From positions 702,371 to 766,370 of the forward strand of contig NMRA01000120.1 of NCBI GenBank assembly GCA_002633005.1: DNA of 64,000 nucleotides. The letters are read 5' to 3'. A program made the position numbers and the translations under genes. Shown one piece after another: positions 1 to 12,269 of the stretch. Position 1 is the first letter of the stretch, and each line of letters starts with the position of its first letter. The notes below the pieces were generated by a model. That model searched no databases. It saw nothing but the letters and a program-made list of their open reading frames with translations, and was not told the origin of the DNA. The DNA is from Phoronis australis. Lineage: Eukaryota > Phoronida > Phoronidae.

Positions 1-391
1 AATTATTGGGACAACTGTCACAGCGCCTGGAGCGCTTTCCGCAGTGCGCAAAATTTGGAGGATGGGGGATAGGGTTATTTTTTGCTTTCTCGCAATAGAT
101 TTTTTCTGCAAATTAGTCCGCTAAAAGAATGACGCATAAACAGGCCTATTGTTGTTAACTCTGACAGTGCTCTCATTTTGGCACGTATACAAGGGAATTG
201 AGAAGAGGTAAACCATTCAAAATCATTGGTGGATTGAGGTGTGTAGAAGGCGTGCCGTTTTTGGGAGTTCTCTTCTATATGGGCCTCCTTCTTTTGACGT
301 CTCAGATGCGCTGTAAAAATTGCCATGAGTGAGCACTTTAAAACCCTAACCGGAACACTACAATGACAATCGGTCACTGTTTCAGACCTAC

Positions 392-623
392 CTGTAGATA
401 TAGTGACATCTGTGCTTGTACTTATCTTGCTCTGGCTGTTCCCCCATTGTCACGGTTACAACGTAACTTTGGATGAACAAGACTTGACTATAGACATAGT
501 ATAGGCCTTCCGTTGAAATGATTATTCGCCCGTCCCTGTATGTCAAGCCGTTCTTCAATATCGTGTTGCGGTGTTCGCCGGGTATTAACCATCTTCGAAT
601 TTCTTGAGGATCATACTCGCCAC
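392..623 (-). CDS. TNF gene 1, exon 4 (core of TNF homology domain)
   Basis: 232 nt, phase 1 to phase 2, acceptor CTCTTGCAG, donor GTAGGT. It encodes YDPQEIRRWLIPGEH, then the diagnostic GLYYVYSQVLF strand and a final HYIYR. It is two codons longer than the paralogous exon. A transposon-like repeat begins only about 14 bp upstream of its acceptor AG. Confidence 0.87.
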
Positions 624-3600
624 CTGCAAGAGGCAAACCGGGCGTGCGTTCAGTAGACACTAGGACCTACAGTAGCTAAAACCTAGTCAAAGTCACGTGT
701 TCTCATTTAAAATGCACGGTAATATGTCACGTAATCTCGCGAATTGTTGCTTTTTAGCGAGGTCCTAGCGTTACTGAACGGGAGGCGGGTCTAGGGCGTG
801 CTTGAAGTATTGAAGGGATATTTCGTACGTCTAACAGCATACACTAATTAACTTGGGCCCGTTTTCTTCAAGGGCGTCCATACATAGCTACGGCAGTCGT
901 AACTTCCATTTTAATTTGAGAAAGATTCATCAGCGTGGCTCGTGAAGGCGATTGTTACGTTTGAATCATGAACAAGGACCCTAGGCCTAGTATTTTTACT
1001 CGAAATCGAACTCAAATTTATTTTTGGCATCTTTTGTTCTACTTTTGTGCAAACTCAAGGCAAGTGTCAACTATTCTATGCTCAAGTGCACAGTGGCTTA
1101 CTTGAATACTGGTCTAATCCTATTTTGCAGTAAATGACACCAGCATCAAGTTTAAAAGTTCGAGTCTTAACTCGAAATTTCGAGATTTTACTCGAATCTG
1201 GGGCTCGTGAAGTGCGCGCTTGGACTAATGACTTGTACGCATAAACAATAATGTTCTCGAGCACAGAAAAAATAGAAGTGAATTTTGAGTAGAAAGAAGT
1301 AAGTCAGAGTAGCAGGTGTCAAGTAATAATTTCGAGCAAAACAATTAGAACCCGGGTCAAGGTTGCTTAAACGCATGCGCTATACCCTTAATCAGTACAC
1401 ATTGATTTCTAATCCCTTTTTGAGTACCAAAATAATAAACAATTATAACATCTCATGAACTGGTCAATATATCACCCGTCCCACAAACGATGTAACAAAT
1501 GGTTATCTCAATGTGTGTGTTCGAACCTTCTGGGCATATTAATCAACAGACGAGAAGTACCAGACTCAGACTACCACCCATGGTTATTTCCAAGGTGGCC
1601 GCCGCGAACGTCTTGAGGACACATGCAGTCATCTGATCTCCATCGCAATACACGAATCCTTTCATTGAGACAAGCCAATGATAACACTGGTTGTCACCAT
1701 TCCAATGTCGCTATTCTTCACGTAATTACAGTCAACGCCGATTGTTCAAATCAAATTCAGCCATTTTTCTTGTTAAAATATCCAGTCTTGGATGATTTTC
1801 TTGGTGGAGGCTTTTTCTGTTTGTTCAGGATGTCGCAATGATCTGTGTACCTTCTTCTACATCACAAGCACTGTGTATACTTTGCATTCATATCCGTCAC
1901 TTGCGTTTCTTATCGAATACTCTTCAAATTGGACTCTTGTTCATGAAAGTGAACTGTTCACCCTTCAAAAGCACGGATTAGAATAAAAATATGTCTGACA
2001 AATTTTTAGATTTTAAAGTTGGTTCTTGGACAGGGGATTATACGCCATTAATGCTGCAGAAACATATTTCGTCAAAGCTTTCCATGTGCCTCGATATTTA
2101 GACGTTATAATAAATGATTCCATGGTACTCAAAGATATCGTTTCATTTGTTTTCTGAAATTTTTATAGGAGTCTGAACACTGAGTCAACAACACATTTAA
2201 CCTTCCCGCTCTCATACCATGTTAACTAAGCTTTACAGCTGCAACATGAGGCCTTATAAAATAGTGGGCCCATGAACATAAAGCCTGTCACTCCGCTTAT
2301 TAGTTTCACATAAACTCCGTGACTAAATCAAGGTCATCTGAAAATGAGAAACTGAGTTAAAGGTGTAACAGTTACACACATCACGTTATGAACACACACT
2401 CGAAAACTTGGTATCGGTGGGATATCGATAAAAAAATCCTCTAACGAGACGTCACTTCCTAAAAACAATGCATGGTTTCATTAAATAGTGTTCGCGGACA
2501 TTAATGTTGCACAAAGCATTTTTCCAATAATAAACAATGAGAAGAACGGGTGTGAGATTCGTAAGTTACATCGAAATGTTTCGGAAAGTCTGACCTATGT
2601 GTTTCTGGTCCCGCACGTGACCTAGGAGGTGCGCCACAGGCGTGTTTTTCCATGTAGTAAAGTTCTTTCCATCATGTTGGTGTATGATGACGTGTTGGAC
2701 AGCTCCAAATTCACCTAAAATGACATGGAAATGACATCTGATAAAAAAATGCCAATACGGTTCGATCCCGGGGTTGACATTAGGTTGGAAGGAGGGAGAG
2801 CCAGAAGCCATCGATCGACATTGACATTTACACGGTTTCTGAAAGTGAATATACCCCCAAGCGCAGTTTTACTCTGCGCCGGGTGCATTTGCGTTTTGAC
2901 AAGAATGCATACCTTGTGTAGATATACACAGATTAAATATACACCCAGGTGTATACAGCATCACACAAATTGGGCTTTAGGTAGAATTTTACCTTAAGTA
3001 GTCGTCGTGAAAGTAAAACTTTTACTATGTAACTCTCCTCGTGTCTGTCTTCTGTTTTCAAATCATTATTCTGTTCTAGGTTTCGGGCTGTAAATAATTT
3101 TTGAGAGCATTGAAACTGTTCAGAATAGTGCAATACAGTTTTATTTGGGAGTTGATGCTTCAACGAGCTGAATTACTAATCTGTTACGTACGCAAACGTT
3201 GAATAGCACGTCATACGTTGTTAGCACGTCATAGATGTATGTTGTTAAAGCAAAATTGAATGTTGTATGTTAACACATTTCACAATTGGAAGATGATGGT
3301 AAACGAGTTCTTGATGAAATCGATGACAGATTCTACTTTGATCGTGCACCGCCAATACTAAAGATAAATTCGATGAACTTTTTACACAGTTTATTGTTGG
3401 TAACACTTAACATTGAATGATTCAAGTTTAACTGAAACAGCATTATTTTGATAAAAATTATGTTACTTTGAACTTGTTTCAGTCCGAACGGTCGTTATTA
3501 GCAGGCATACTCACCAGGGACACAAAACACTTGAATACAGGAAAGAAAATGATGTAGTGGTCTAAAATTTCTTGCAAACGAGATTTATTATTTGTGTTTC

Positions 3601-5935
3601 TCTTGATGTTATTTACAATTGTTAATTTATACTTCATATAAGAAAAGCGAGGACATAATACTGAGGTGAATAACGGTAAAGACATTGATTGGATTTGTTT
3701 GAAGATCGTGGGGCGTACATTGCTGATTGTGTATAAAAAGGTCAGTCTGTTGTTCTGTTGAGTAAATAATTATTGCATTAATATCGTTGCCTAATCGAGC
3801 GTTCGATTGAAAATAAGTAACAATACAATTAACAGAAAAGTGGACGGAGGGGGCATTGTTTGAAATCCGTGTAGGGTGCATTAGCGATTGCATTGACAGA
3901 CAGAGGGGAGAGAGAGGGAGAGGGAGAGGGAGAGAGATTAGGTTAATTGACTACGAGTGAATTATATTTACCTTTAGCCTTTTCACGTTGCAGCTGTCTT
4001 TTCACACCCTGTAAAACACACAGACGCTTTGGGCAGGTGTTTTTGTAAAGATTAAGCTTGCACATACAAAAACGCACCGCCTTGCGTAGACTACATAACA
4101 TAAAAGCTAAAAAGAGGGACTTAATTCGACACCGGTCAGAGAAAGTGACAGCACAACTTGAGAGAAACACCACGCATTGCCCAAATTGTTTGCTTTTGCC
4201 TTTGACTACTGATGAAGAATCAAAATCGGACGACTTGAGTCCGCCCCCTGACTGTGTTTACAAGGGTTCTTTGTGTGCAACCTTTGATAAATTGCCTTGG
4301 TGGTATTAAATTTACATCTTTACAGCATATAAGTACTAAAATTTGGCAGGCGTTCTAAGCCACTCATGTGATGTCAAATTGTTTAAGCACACGGTTCACT
4401 GGCGTGCATGAGGGAATTTTTTTTGCAATGAACAGGGTGGTCAGAATACAAGATTGAAGTGAGCCTCGCCGGGGAGAGAACATTTTTTAAATGAACAGCG
4501 GCCCCCTTTGAGAATGTGCCAGTTCTTTTCAATACGATATTTATTGCGCATCAAGTGTTGAACCCCACAGATAGCAGTTCTGTGAGAAGAACTTGTTTAA
4601 CTTTGCTACAGGCTGCTTTACTGGCATTTTCCTTCCCCTTTCGTTTCGCAGTTTCCCGACCTTCCCGCCTCGTGGCTTGAAACTCAGTGCAACAAACCAC
4701 CATTAATGATATGTGATAAGTTCATGAAAAGGCTCTTTTGTCCAATTTTCATTCATTTGCAGTGTGTGTAACTCATTTGAGATAATCAGGTAATGTCAAT
4801 TTTAGCAAGGCACTCTGCAAACCACTGAGACAGACGGTAACTTAAATTGGTATGTGCATCTCTCGAGATCACCACAGCAGGTTTAAGTATCGTGTTTTGA
4901 TTTTTCCATTCCACCGTCAAGATAATGGCTGCTAAAATTTTTGCAAAAGTGATGTTTCAACCTTAGCCACATTTTTCATGTTCTAGGGTTACTCTTACGA
5001 GAAACTTTTATAACCAAGACACGCTGGGTATTCTCGTTACAGTTGCAGGGGCACCTTAGCAGGCACATTTTTCTAGCGATGCCCGACAAGGAGCGTTGCA
5101 GGCATTTTCCCGCGTTTATAAACCCCATCCAACTGACACTCATACAGGCTGCATTGATCTCCGTATGAAACGGTCGTCAGGTATATCACATACACTGTAT
5201 TATAAATCCAGGGCATACATATTTGCAGCTATTGACATTGCCTGGGGTTTGTTTTGTCAACCCGGATCTGAATTTCACAATCTACATTCAGTCTTCGTGA
5301 CTTATCCTGAATAGACTGTCCTACTTTTTCAGCATTACACATTTTCTTTCATGAGAACCGTTGCTTATTGCGTCAAATTTGCATAACCTGTATCAGCTAG
5401 TCATGCATTGTGTATGGGTCGCTGACATGCATTTATGCATATTTCTTGGAAGTGGAAATCAGTACACTTATCGTTGCTGCGGAGACTGCAAAAGAATACA
5501 TTAATTTGTGATTATCGTTTAATAACAATTCCTTACCGTTGTTATTAGCTCTTTCACTTGCTGTCCATTGGTTCCATTTACGCAGCAATTCTCTTCCCCT
5601 GCTTTACTTACAACTGAATAGTTCTGTAATTGGTATTCTTTCTCAGACTGACTAAACGCAAAAAAGTCGCACGACACACACAGGCGCACTTCTGGTTTTT
5701 CTGGCACCGCTTGATTCGGGTGTCTGGCCTTTTGCAAGGTATCGACAAAAGATTTAACATTTTGGATCTCTGCGTACATGAGACCGTTAAAAACAACACT
5801 TCCAATCATGATCACATACAACAAAGTGTATGTAGAAAAGTGAAAACACCGACCATTTCGAGTCTTGTACGCAGACTTCGGAAGCTCGTGCGACTCCAAA
5901 AGCTTTTGCTCGTGCACTGTAGAGTGTTGATCCAT
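392..5935 (-). CDS. TNF-superfamily ligand gene 1 (partial, 3' end outside window)
   Basis: Type II membrane TNF ligand, probably trimeric and acting on TNF-receptor-family proteins (family knowledge). Exons on the minus strand: 5935-5537, 4008-3972, 2714-2595 and 623-392, with phases 0, 0, 1, 1 and 2 out. Exon 1 encodes about 33 cytoplasmic residues, one membrane segment (about 34-54), a CVSC pair, a CC pair and sequons NYS and NGT. The last two exons carry the start of the TNF homology domain (PVAHLLG) and its hallmark GLYYVYSQVLF. The final exon, which should end like FGVYML in the paralogue, is not in bases 1-391, so the gene continues beyond the left edge. It is head-to-head with the TNF gene starting at 23663, about 17.7 kb away. 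The start codon is the first ATG of the open frame and precedes a plausible type II topology. Organism-specific orthology is unknown. Confidence 0.87.
638..789. mobile_element. MITE-like repeat, family M1
   Basis: About 150 bp with inverted ends containing CGTTCAGTA..CTAGGACCT on the left and AGGTCCTAGCGTTACTGAACG-type sequence on the right. A second near full-length copy lies at 18117-18273 and a partial one near 28648-28713. Internal TCTCGCG..GTC is shared. No coding capacity. Confidence 0.7.
790..2594. other. Intron 3 of TNF gene 1
   Basis: AT-rich non-coding intron between exons 3 and 4. It contains short self-complementary CTCGAA/TTCGAG stretches near 1000-1345 but nothing I can name. 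Confidence 0.6.
2595..2714 (-). CDS. TNF gene 1, exon 3 (start of TNF homology domain)
   Basis: 120 nt, phase 1 in and phase 1 out, acceptor TTTTAG, donor GTCAGA. It encodes GEFGAVQHV through PVAHLLGHVRDQ, the first beta strand of the TNF homology domain. The same length and phases occur in the paralogue at 30728-30847, where the residue after PVAHLLG is Cys instead of His. Confidence 0.85.
2715..5536. other. Introns 1 and 2 of TNF gene 1
   Basis: Non-coding apart from the microexon at 3972-4008. A short GA-rich low-complexity run lies at 3898-3937. Open frames here show no recognisable domain. Confidence 0.55.
3972..4008 (-). CDS. TNF gene 1, exon 2: 37-nt microexon
   Basis: Flanked by a TTTTACAG acceptor and a GTAAAT donor. 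It encodes GVKRQLQREKAK plus the first base of a split glycine codon. It is required by phase: exon 1 ends in phase 0 while exon 3 begins in phase 1. The paralogous gene has an equally long microexon (28010-28046) encoding GIERQLEKERKR. A charged, probably helical stalk segment. Confidence 0.82.
5537..5935 (-). CDS. TNF gene 1, exon 1 (cytoplasmic tail, TM, stalk)
   Basis: 399 nt, 133 codons, ending in phase 0 at a GTAAGG donor. The hydrophobic run from about residue 34 to 54 is preceded by basic residues, the expected orientation of a type II membrane protein. Distal CVSC (86-89) and CC (117-118) cysteines could form stalk disulfides; the paralogous exon at 23663-24055 conserves CVPC and CC at the same places. 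Confidence 0.85.
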
Positions 5936-6035
5936 TTTCTGGCTGACCTGGCTGCTTATCTACCTCTAGTGTATTACTACCGACTGCGTCGTTTCTACGT
6001 AAGTGTACTATGTATACCAACACAACCGCTTTGAT

Positions 6036-7400
6036 AATGCGCGCACTGGGTCAATTTAAGTTTCCGGGAAAAACCCATAATCATAATGAATTTTTGTGTT
6101 TGAAAAATTTGACTTCGGGAAAATATAGTGAAACTGAAACTGAAACCTTGTTCTTAACACATTCATGAATTTGAGCTATTGCAAACTCATAGCTATTTCC
6201 GACAAACCTGATGGCACGAGCTCATTTGTCACGCATACATGTAAATAACAGCCGTAGGAATCGTCTAAAAATTAAGCTCGGCGATTTTACAAATTACAAA
6301 TGTCAATTTCGTATCTGCAAATTGAACCCGGAAACTTTACTCATTGCAAAATGCAATTTCGTGTCATTTTTTAGTCTTTCCTGGGAGTAATATACATATA
6401 TTGGTCCTAGGTCTTTACTATCACAACCCCGTCAGTCCCATACGTCGTCTTCCCGTATTTTAGTATCCTGTCTTTCATATTGGTCAAAGTCGGTGCCCCT
6501 ATCTAAGTATAGCTAAGCTCTTATAATGACGCTGCAAATGAAATATATCACTCGTAAATTGATCGAGTTGATACAGATTAGTAAAATTCTCTCCCTGTGC
6601 ATTCTTGTTACACCACCGACTCTCAAAATTTAAACGAAAAATTTTGCCTATGATGATGAACACAGCTTGATCGTTACTCATGATTGAATCAGGTAGTGTA
6701 AGAAAGAATTGTTTGGATGAGTAGATGTGATATGTTGACACAGATGGTAGATTTGGACGAAAAGGTAAGCGAAAAAGTACAAAGGGACTCAATTTTCAGG
6801 GTTAAGGTAACAGAAATTTGACTAAATTAAGTAAATCGTTATTGTCCTCGAAACTTGAAACTAGAGCTAGAGCAATTTTGTTTCAGTCTTGTGCCACAAT
6901 CGCCCCATTGTACATGTATGTAATATTAATGTCAACGAACCAATTATTATGCTGTTCTCGCGTGTTTATCTTGTTAGTATTGCCTGTTTTTAAGTAACAT
7001 AACAACCACGTCGCCAATAAGGCTGTGTCATCAATCAAGCAAAAGTGTGAAATTGATTAAAAATATTCAGAGGAATTTTGCCAATAAAATTTTCTGAGTC
7101 GGCGGGTTTTTAGCGGGTTGGTCGCGTACAAGGGCAAACAAAGTGTTATTTAGGTCCCATGTCGGTTATTTTACATACATTTAATAGAAAATGATTACTT
7201 TTTTTAACATTTCACAACCGTAATTATAGGATATGACTCTAAATGACCTTCCGCTGTAATAGTTGAACAAGCCATGAATATCAATGGAAACCAAGAAATC
7301 AAAACAACAGAATAAAACAATTACCAAATATATATGGAAGAGGCACCTGAAAGTTTGGCAGCAGTTTTCAACAGAAAGGAGGTAAGACCTGAATAGTATA
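6036..7400. other. Intergenic, no gene seen
   Basis: Upstream flank of TNF gene 1. AT-rich sequence, a 97-codon frame on the minus strand (6499-6792) without recognisable domain, and no clear promoter motif. Confidence 0.4.
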
Positions 7401-7632
7401 AGATGATGTAACAGTTATCAATAGCAAGACATTGGCAGAAGCTGGGTTGGTCAGTGTGTCAGTCATCGGAGGCGAAGCAAGTTGAATGTAAAAGTCTAGT
7501 TCCATAGGTGGAAATTCCTCACTGAAAGTTACTGAGTCCTCTACTAACTTGATTCTGAAACTTCTACCCGAAGTGCGGCATACATGTTATCAGATAAATG
7601 CGACGAGTCAGACAGGAATAAAGTTCTGGGGG

Positions 7633-7980
7633 TCAAAGAGTGACTATCAGTAGCATTTGCTGGCGATCTGGGAGTTGGTGGTTTCCTTGCTTTTTTCTAG
7701 CGAATCTGGCAACTTCCATTGGTGTAGCGGTCGCAGGATGAGGATGAGGATGATCCTCCGTTGGTCCTTGACCTCCGACAAAATGGTTAGAACAAATTGT
7801 TGTATACTTGGACACATTTTCAATGTTGAAGTTTTGGCGGCCACACCGAGCGACCCACAGCCTGCACTTTTTCAAGTCGGTATTCGGCTTCGGAAAATTA
7901 ACGAAGAATACGCCTTTCATATAGGCCTACTCACGACGCGCATATCTTGAGTCTGAGTTACATTTTCCATAGCAGCAATG
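7633..7980 (-). pseudogene. THAP-domain gene remnant (transposase-like)
   Basis: Minus-strand translation reads a zinc-coordinating CCYGKC, an in-frame TAG about 17 codons later, then FVNFPKP, CRLWVARCGR and TTICSNHFVGGQGPTEDHP. This is the C2CH order of a THAP DNA-binding domain, with the CxxHF half intact. The frame ends at 7633; weaker open sequence continues to about 7400 with further stops. THAP domains occur in P-element, Kolobok and some Harbinger-associated proteins, so this is probably a decayed transposon gene. Confidence 0.72.
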
Positions 7981-8139
7981 CTTATTTACCATTATCGAAG
8001 GAGAAGTAAGACATAAACGCGATTAAAATACACAAAAAGTACATGAGGAATATGGCGATTTTCTTTGTTATTTGCCCCACTTCCGGTCAATTCTCGCACT
8101 TTTTCGCGACTTTGCTAAAGAGCTCGCAAAGGACTATTG

Positions 8140-10275
8140 CTAAATATTATATCGTCTGCAACTCAGGCGCAGATTCCTCGGTAACTATCAAATAGTGTTT
8201 TTATTGAACTATTTTCAGGAAATGTTACACGTTCAATGTATCATCTTTGTTATCGGCATTTTTTCACTCAGGGTGCAAATTTAGATTTTTTTATGTCATG
8301 TAATCATATTGACAGAATTCCTTCACCTTTGGCATATATTTGTATGATGATCTTGTTTTGGCACCGGTACTTATTACATTTATGCATTTTAAACTATGAA
8401 AAAATGTTAATTATGGCCAGAGTAATCCTTGATGTAGCTGAAAATATCCAGAAATACATCGTTATTTTGTTTCACTGAAACATTACTTGTTTTAATACAC
8501 ATGGCATTTAATTAAATCACACATTAATTGAAATTTAATGTTTTTCATTATTCTAACATGTATTTCTTGTTTGTCTCCAGAAAATTGCAGGTATCTGAAA
8601 AGTCAAACACAATTTTCAGGCACATTTTCAAAATGATGTCAATGTTATGCAAAACACGTAAATTTGCATGTGCTCCTTCTCTAACAGCCATGGCGTAAAA
8701 AGAAATGCATTATTACTAGTGTTTTGAACTGTGATTCTTAATGGTTGATGGTATATAAAATTTGATTTAGGAACCACATATTTGAACCAGATGTCCTACT
8801 GATTGGATTTCTCAACCAAATAATATCACAGTCGCCTAAGAAAAACTGTGTATTCTCCGTATCCATGTCTGAATTCCATTAAATTCTTCCATTAAGAAAA
8901 GATTTTTGATACTGCACATTGGGAATCTTGAAGCTATTTTTGGCCCACAAAAAATATTAGACCAAGCCCTGGATTTGAATTGATCATAAGCAAAAATGTC
9001 TTTCGTATTCTCCGTAGCAGCCTGTATTCTCAGTAGCCACCAACTTTGAATTGTTGGTACATGGTTTGAAAAAAACTTGTATCTTGGTGCATGTACTGAG
9101 GAAGATGGGAACAAATAATCTCTCCAAAACAAGAACAATTAAAAAAATATTTTTGGGTGGGATTTGAGGCAAGTTTAGCTAGAATTACTTTTTCAGTTTA
9201 AACTGGTTATTAATAAAACATGATGGAAATAGGCATCCCATTGATGGTGATGTGACTGATGATAGTTAAGAGCTGAGTATGTCCTAATTTCCATTATGTT
9301 ATATTTTTGTATTTACACAAGTGTGAAGAAAATTAAGACGGTATTATCTCCCTTTTTCTAAACACAACTGTTTTTTGTAATTCGGAAGTGGTAGTATTGA
9401 CAAGTAAATGAATTCCATTGAATTGCTTCAGTATTTTTCTTCCCACAAATAGTTACCTTAGCATTTTGTATTCTCCGTAACCCCTCACTGACCTCCGTGT
9501 TATGTTAGATTTATTTGTGCAAACAATGTTTACTGATAACGAAAAGTGTTTTCCTGTACTTCTTTGATGGTAGTTTAAGGAATTAGACATTTCTTTTGAC
9601 AGTGATATGACTCTGATGATAGTTAAGTGCTAAGTATGTCTAAGGATTAAGCACAATTGCTATGTTTCATTTGTATACTCACACCTTGTGAAGCACACAC
9701 AGGTGTGAACCTAGTTTTTTATATTGATGTTCAGTGATCAAGTACATGAGTTACCAGAGTAATAAACTTTCTTGTTCCTAAGCCAGTTTTAAGTCTTTTC
9801 CAACATGAATGTAACGATAGCAATGATGTATTCTCCGTAGTCCACATTTCTTATTTTTGTTATTTCAACAGGCCAAATCTTAAAAACTAAGTGAGGATAC
9901 TTCACAAAAATTTAACCTGATATTCTATATGTCCTGTTGAATCCAATAAAAGAAGTCTCAAAGCTGAAATTAAAACTTCATAAAATGCCATTTCTGAAAC
10001 AAAAGTGTGCACCCTGAGTGATCTCTTTTCAAGGTATAGATCGTTATATTTAAAACTGTTTCTTTTTTTTAGAAAAAACCTGATAACCTAACGTGCAAGT
10101 ACATACATTTGATCACCACGTGAAGAGTTTGAGTGTAGTATTTAAAAGTCTGCCATAAAATGAAAGAAACTTAGGAATTCGAAGCGTACGGTCCATACGA
10201 GGAGTAATGCCTCGTGGAATAAGACAATGTGTTTCATCTACGCCACTTTCGGTACATTTTGTGTATGTAGTAGAC
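8140..10275. repeat. Dispersed repeat R1, copy A, interrupted by a nested element
   Basis: Sequence at 8140-8254 and 10021-10275 aligns with the continuous copy at 29205-29665 (for example TATATCGTCTGCAACTCAGG, TTTAAAACTGTTTC, CGCAAGTACATACAT-like, CGGTACRTTTTGTGTATG). The middle is the insertion described next. Unknown family, non-coding. Confidence 0.7.
8255..10020. mobile_element. Non-autonomous DNA element with CACTCAGGGTGCA ends
   Basis: Thirteen-base inverted repeats CACTCAGGGTGCA at 8265-8277 and its complement at 10008-10020 bound about 1.76 kb without a long ORF. The 29.3-kb repeat copy serves as an empty site: TTTGTTACCTCTTTTCAAG there against TTGTTATC...ATCTCTTTTCAAG here, consistent with a short ATC-like target duplication. 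Internally GTATTCTCCGTA occurs at 8850, 9005, 9468 and 9828, and a variant at 9024. A direct repeat containing GATGATAGTTAAG recurs near 9258 and 9615. Superfamily not recognised. Confidence 0.68.
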
Positions 10276-10651
10276 GTTGCAAGATGGTACTTTCGTCAAG
10301 AATTGTTTGAAATATATTTTTACGAGCTTTCGCGTTCCATGCCTTAGACCCAGCTGTGAAAACTTCCTGTCGAGTACATGTGTCTACTTGAAGCTGTTTA
10401 TTTCCCAGGCGGTAATAATGGTGTATTTAGAGGCATTTGGACTTTCCCAGTTCGATAGTGACATTCTGTTGTTTTTACGATATGAAGTAACACGTGTAAC
10501 GGAATTAAGCAACTGCGATTGATTTCCTGCAATTTGTGCACAGGTAATAGAAGATTACACGCAATGTTACATTTCTTTTCATAGTTTCAAGCCTGCTTGA
10601 TTTGTTCGCTGTGTGAAATAAAATGCATTTAGTATTTTTAAATCACTCTAG

Positions 10652-10772
10652 GTGCGCCTATAACCGCAGCACCGCTTGCGCCTTATTGCGGAACTTAGCA
10701 TCATGCGCCTATATGCAGGACACTTGATTAAAAATGTTGCGAAAAATCGCAGTGATCCGCGTATAGGCGCAC
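10652..10772. mobile_element. Short palindromic element with GTGCGCCTATA ends
   Basis: GTGCGCCTATAACCGC at the left and GCGTATAGGCGCAC at the right form imperfect inverted ends. A third TGCGCCTATA lies internally near 10704, and CTTATTGCGG occurs twice. MITE-like, non-coding. Confidence 0.55.
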
Positions 10773-10804
10773 TCGTCTTATTGCGGGGCTAAACGGTATG
10801 CATA

Positions 10805-10950
10805 TTGGTTAAACAAGGTGGAGTTGCGGAAGGTTTTAGTTACAGTAAATTCCATATGAGATACCAACCCTGGAACAAATGAGAGCAAACAAATCACAAC
10901 TTCAGCAGCGCGAGATCGAAGATGGCATTCCAGGGCTAGAGCTCTATTGT
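10805..10950 (+). repeat. Dispersed repeat R2, partial copy
   Basis: Resembles 12540-12690 and 49565-49710: a gttgcgGAAggTTTTAgt / CCggAACAAATGA / AGCGCGAGA-type string in the same order. Diverged and non-coding. Confidence 0.5.
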
Positions 10951-11084
10951 TAAACTTATTGGATGTTCCCTCCCTAAAAAACTTTTTCTAAACCGAAATG
11001 CTTCTGTTAGCGTAAAACAAAACAGGCTCGGGGTGCTAAGTGTGTTTCTCTGACAATAAGTTTGTTTCTTGTTTGTTTTTTAAT

Positions 11085-11960
11085 TGTTCACACTCTACAG
11101 GTTGCTGTTTTCCTCCGATTTGTACGAAATTCACATACGACCTGTAGTTCCGGAATATGTGGAATCCTATTGTTTTTCGTCATGGTCGGATTCAAAATCG
11201 CGGACGTTGCGGCCATTTTTTTTTCGAATTCACATTCAAATGCTTATAGCGGCCACAATTTTTGACGTACAGGGCTGAAAGTTGGTACCATTATTGTAGC
11301 ACAAATGCCCTGTAAAATTTACTTCCGATTTATGGCCGAAAACGTCATCTCCTGTAAAGGGCGCATTGACAAACCAATCACTTCGAAAGTTCCTGTGATT
11401 GCCTATGCCTAAGTGCTGCTTAACCAACAGTTTCTTTCCCATTTTCATTCGCACCAGGGTGCCACTTGAACGGGAAGAGCAAATGACGTGAATTTTTCCA
11501 TGTTGGTTCTATAAGGTATACTTTTTCAAATGTTTTTAACAATTTTTGCTAGACTTACTTTTTGAGTTATTTGACTTTCAATTTCAAAAGATGCAAAAGT
11601 TTCGAAGTTTCGGAATTTTGTGAATCTTCAATTAAACAGAGTTTTGAACGGGCTTTCAAAATTTGTTTTTCATTTTTGTTAGAACATCTCGTTCTCGAGT
11701 TATTTAGGATTTATTGGCGACCCTGTTGTTGACTGATTTTTGTTCCCTCTCTACAGGTCGCATTTTTCGTTAGATTCGCATAAAATTTACACGTAATCTC
11801 TTGCTCCTGAATAGCTGGAAACCTATTGTTTTTCGTCATGGTCAGATTCAAGATGGCGGAGGTAGCGGCCATTTTTTTTCAAATGCTCATAAAGGCCGCA
11901 ATTTATGACGTACACCTCTGAAAATCGGTACTACAGATTTATCGGAAATTGTGCACTTCC
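11085..11960 (+). repeat. Two diverged direct repeats (about 215 bp each, offset ~665)
   Basis: Copies at about 11085-11300 and 11750-11960 share CTCTACAGGT, TATTGTTTTTCGTCATGGTC, GCGGCCATTTTTTTT and TGACGTACA-like blocks in order. The intervening DNA is unique. Confidence 0.65.
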
Positions 11961-12004
11961 GGTCCAAGATGGCGGAAATATCAGCCAATGCGTTTGGACA
12001 CGTT

Positions 12005-12068
12005 ATCATCATCATCATCATCATAATCATCATCATTATCATCATCATCATCATCATCATCATCATTG
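12005..12068 (+). repeat. (CAT)n microsatellite
   Basis: Interrupted ATC/CAT trinucleotide run. The His-rich and Met-rich frames over it are artefacts of the repeat. Confidence 0.95.
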
Positions 12069-12269
12069 TCATCCTCAGTATGCTATTCAGTCAATTTCAC
12101 CAAGTGTCGCTCCTCTGAGCACTTTCGTTTTTTAATTTTTCACTGTGAGAGACTCTTGAGATAAGGCTCCAGACAACCAGCGATTTCTCGACAGAACTAG
12201 TCAACACACCTGGCAACTACAGTGCTCAATTTTTATACGCACTGACCAGCGGCTCTGGCCTTCTTAGAG

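Noticed and set aside
75-377. 100-codon minus-strand frame near the left edge, tested as the last TNF exon
   Set aside because: No TNF-type C terminus (GGVF..GD, FGVYML) and no suitable phase-2 acceptor. The real last exon is probably beyond the window.
11887-12135. Met-rich and His-rich frames
   Set aside because: Translations of a CAT/ATG microsatellite.
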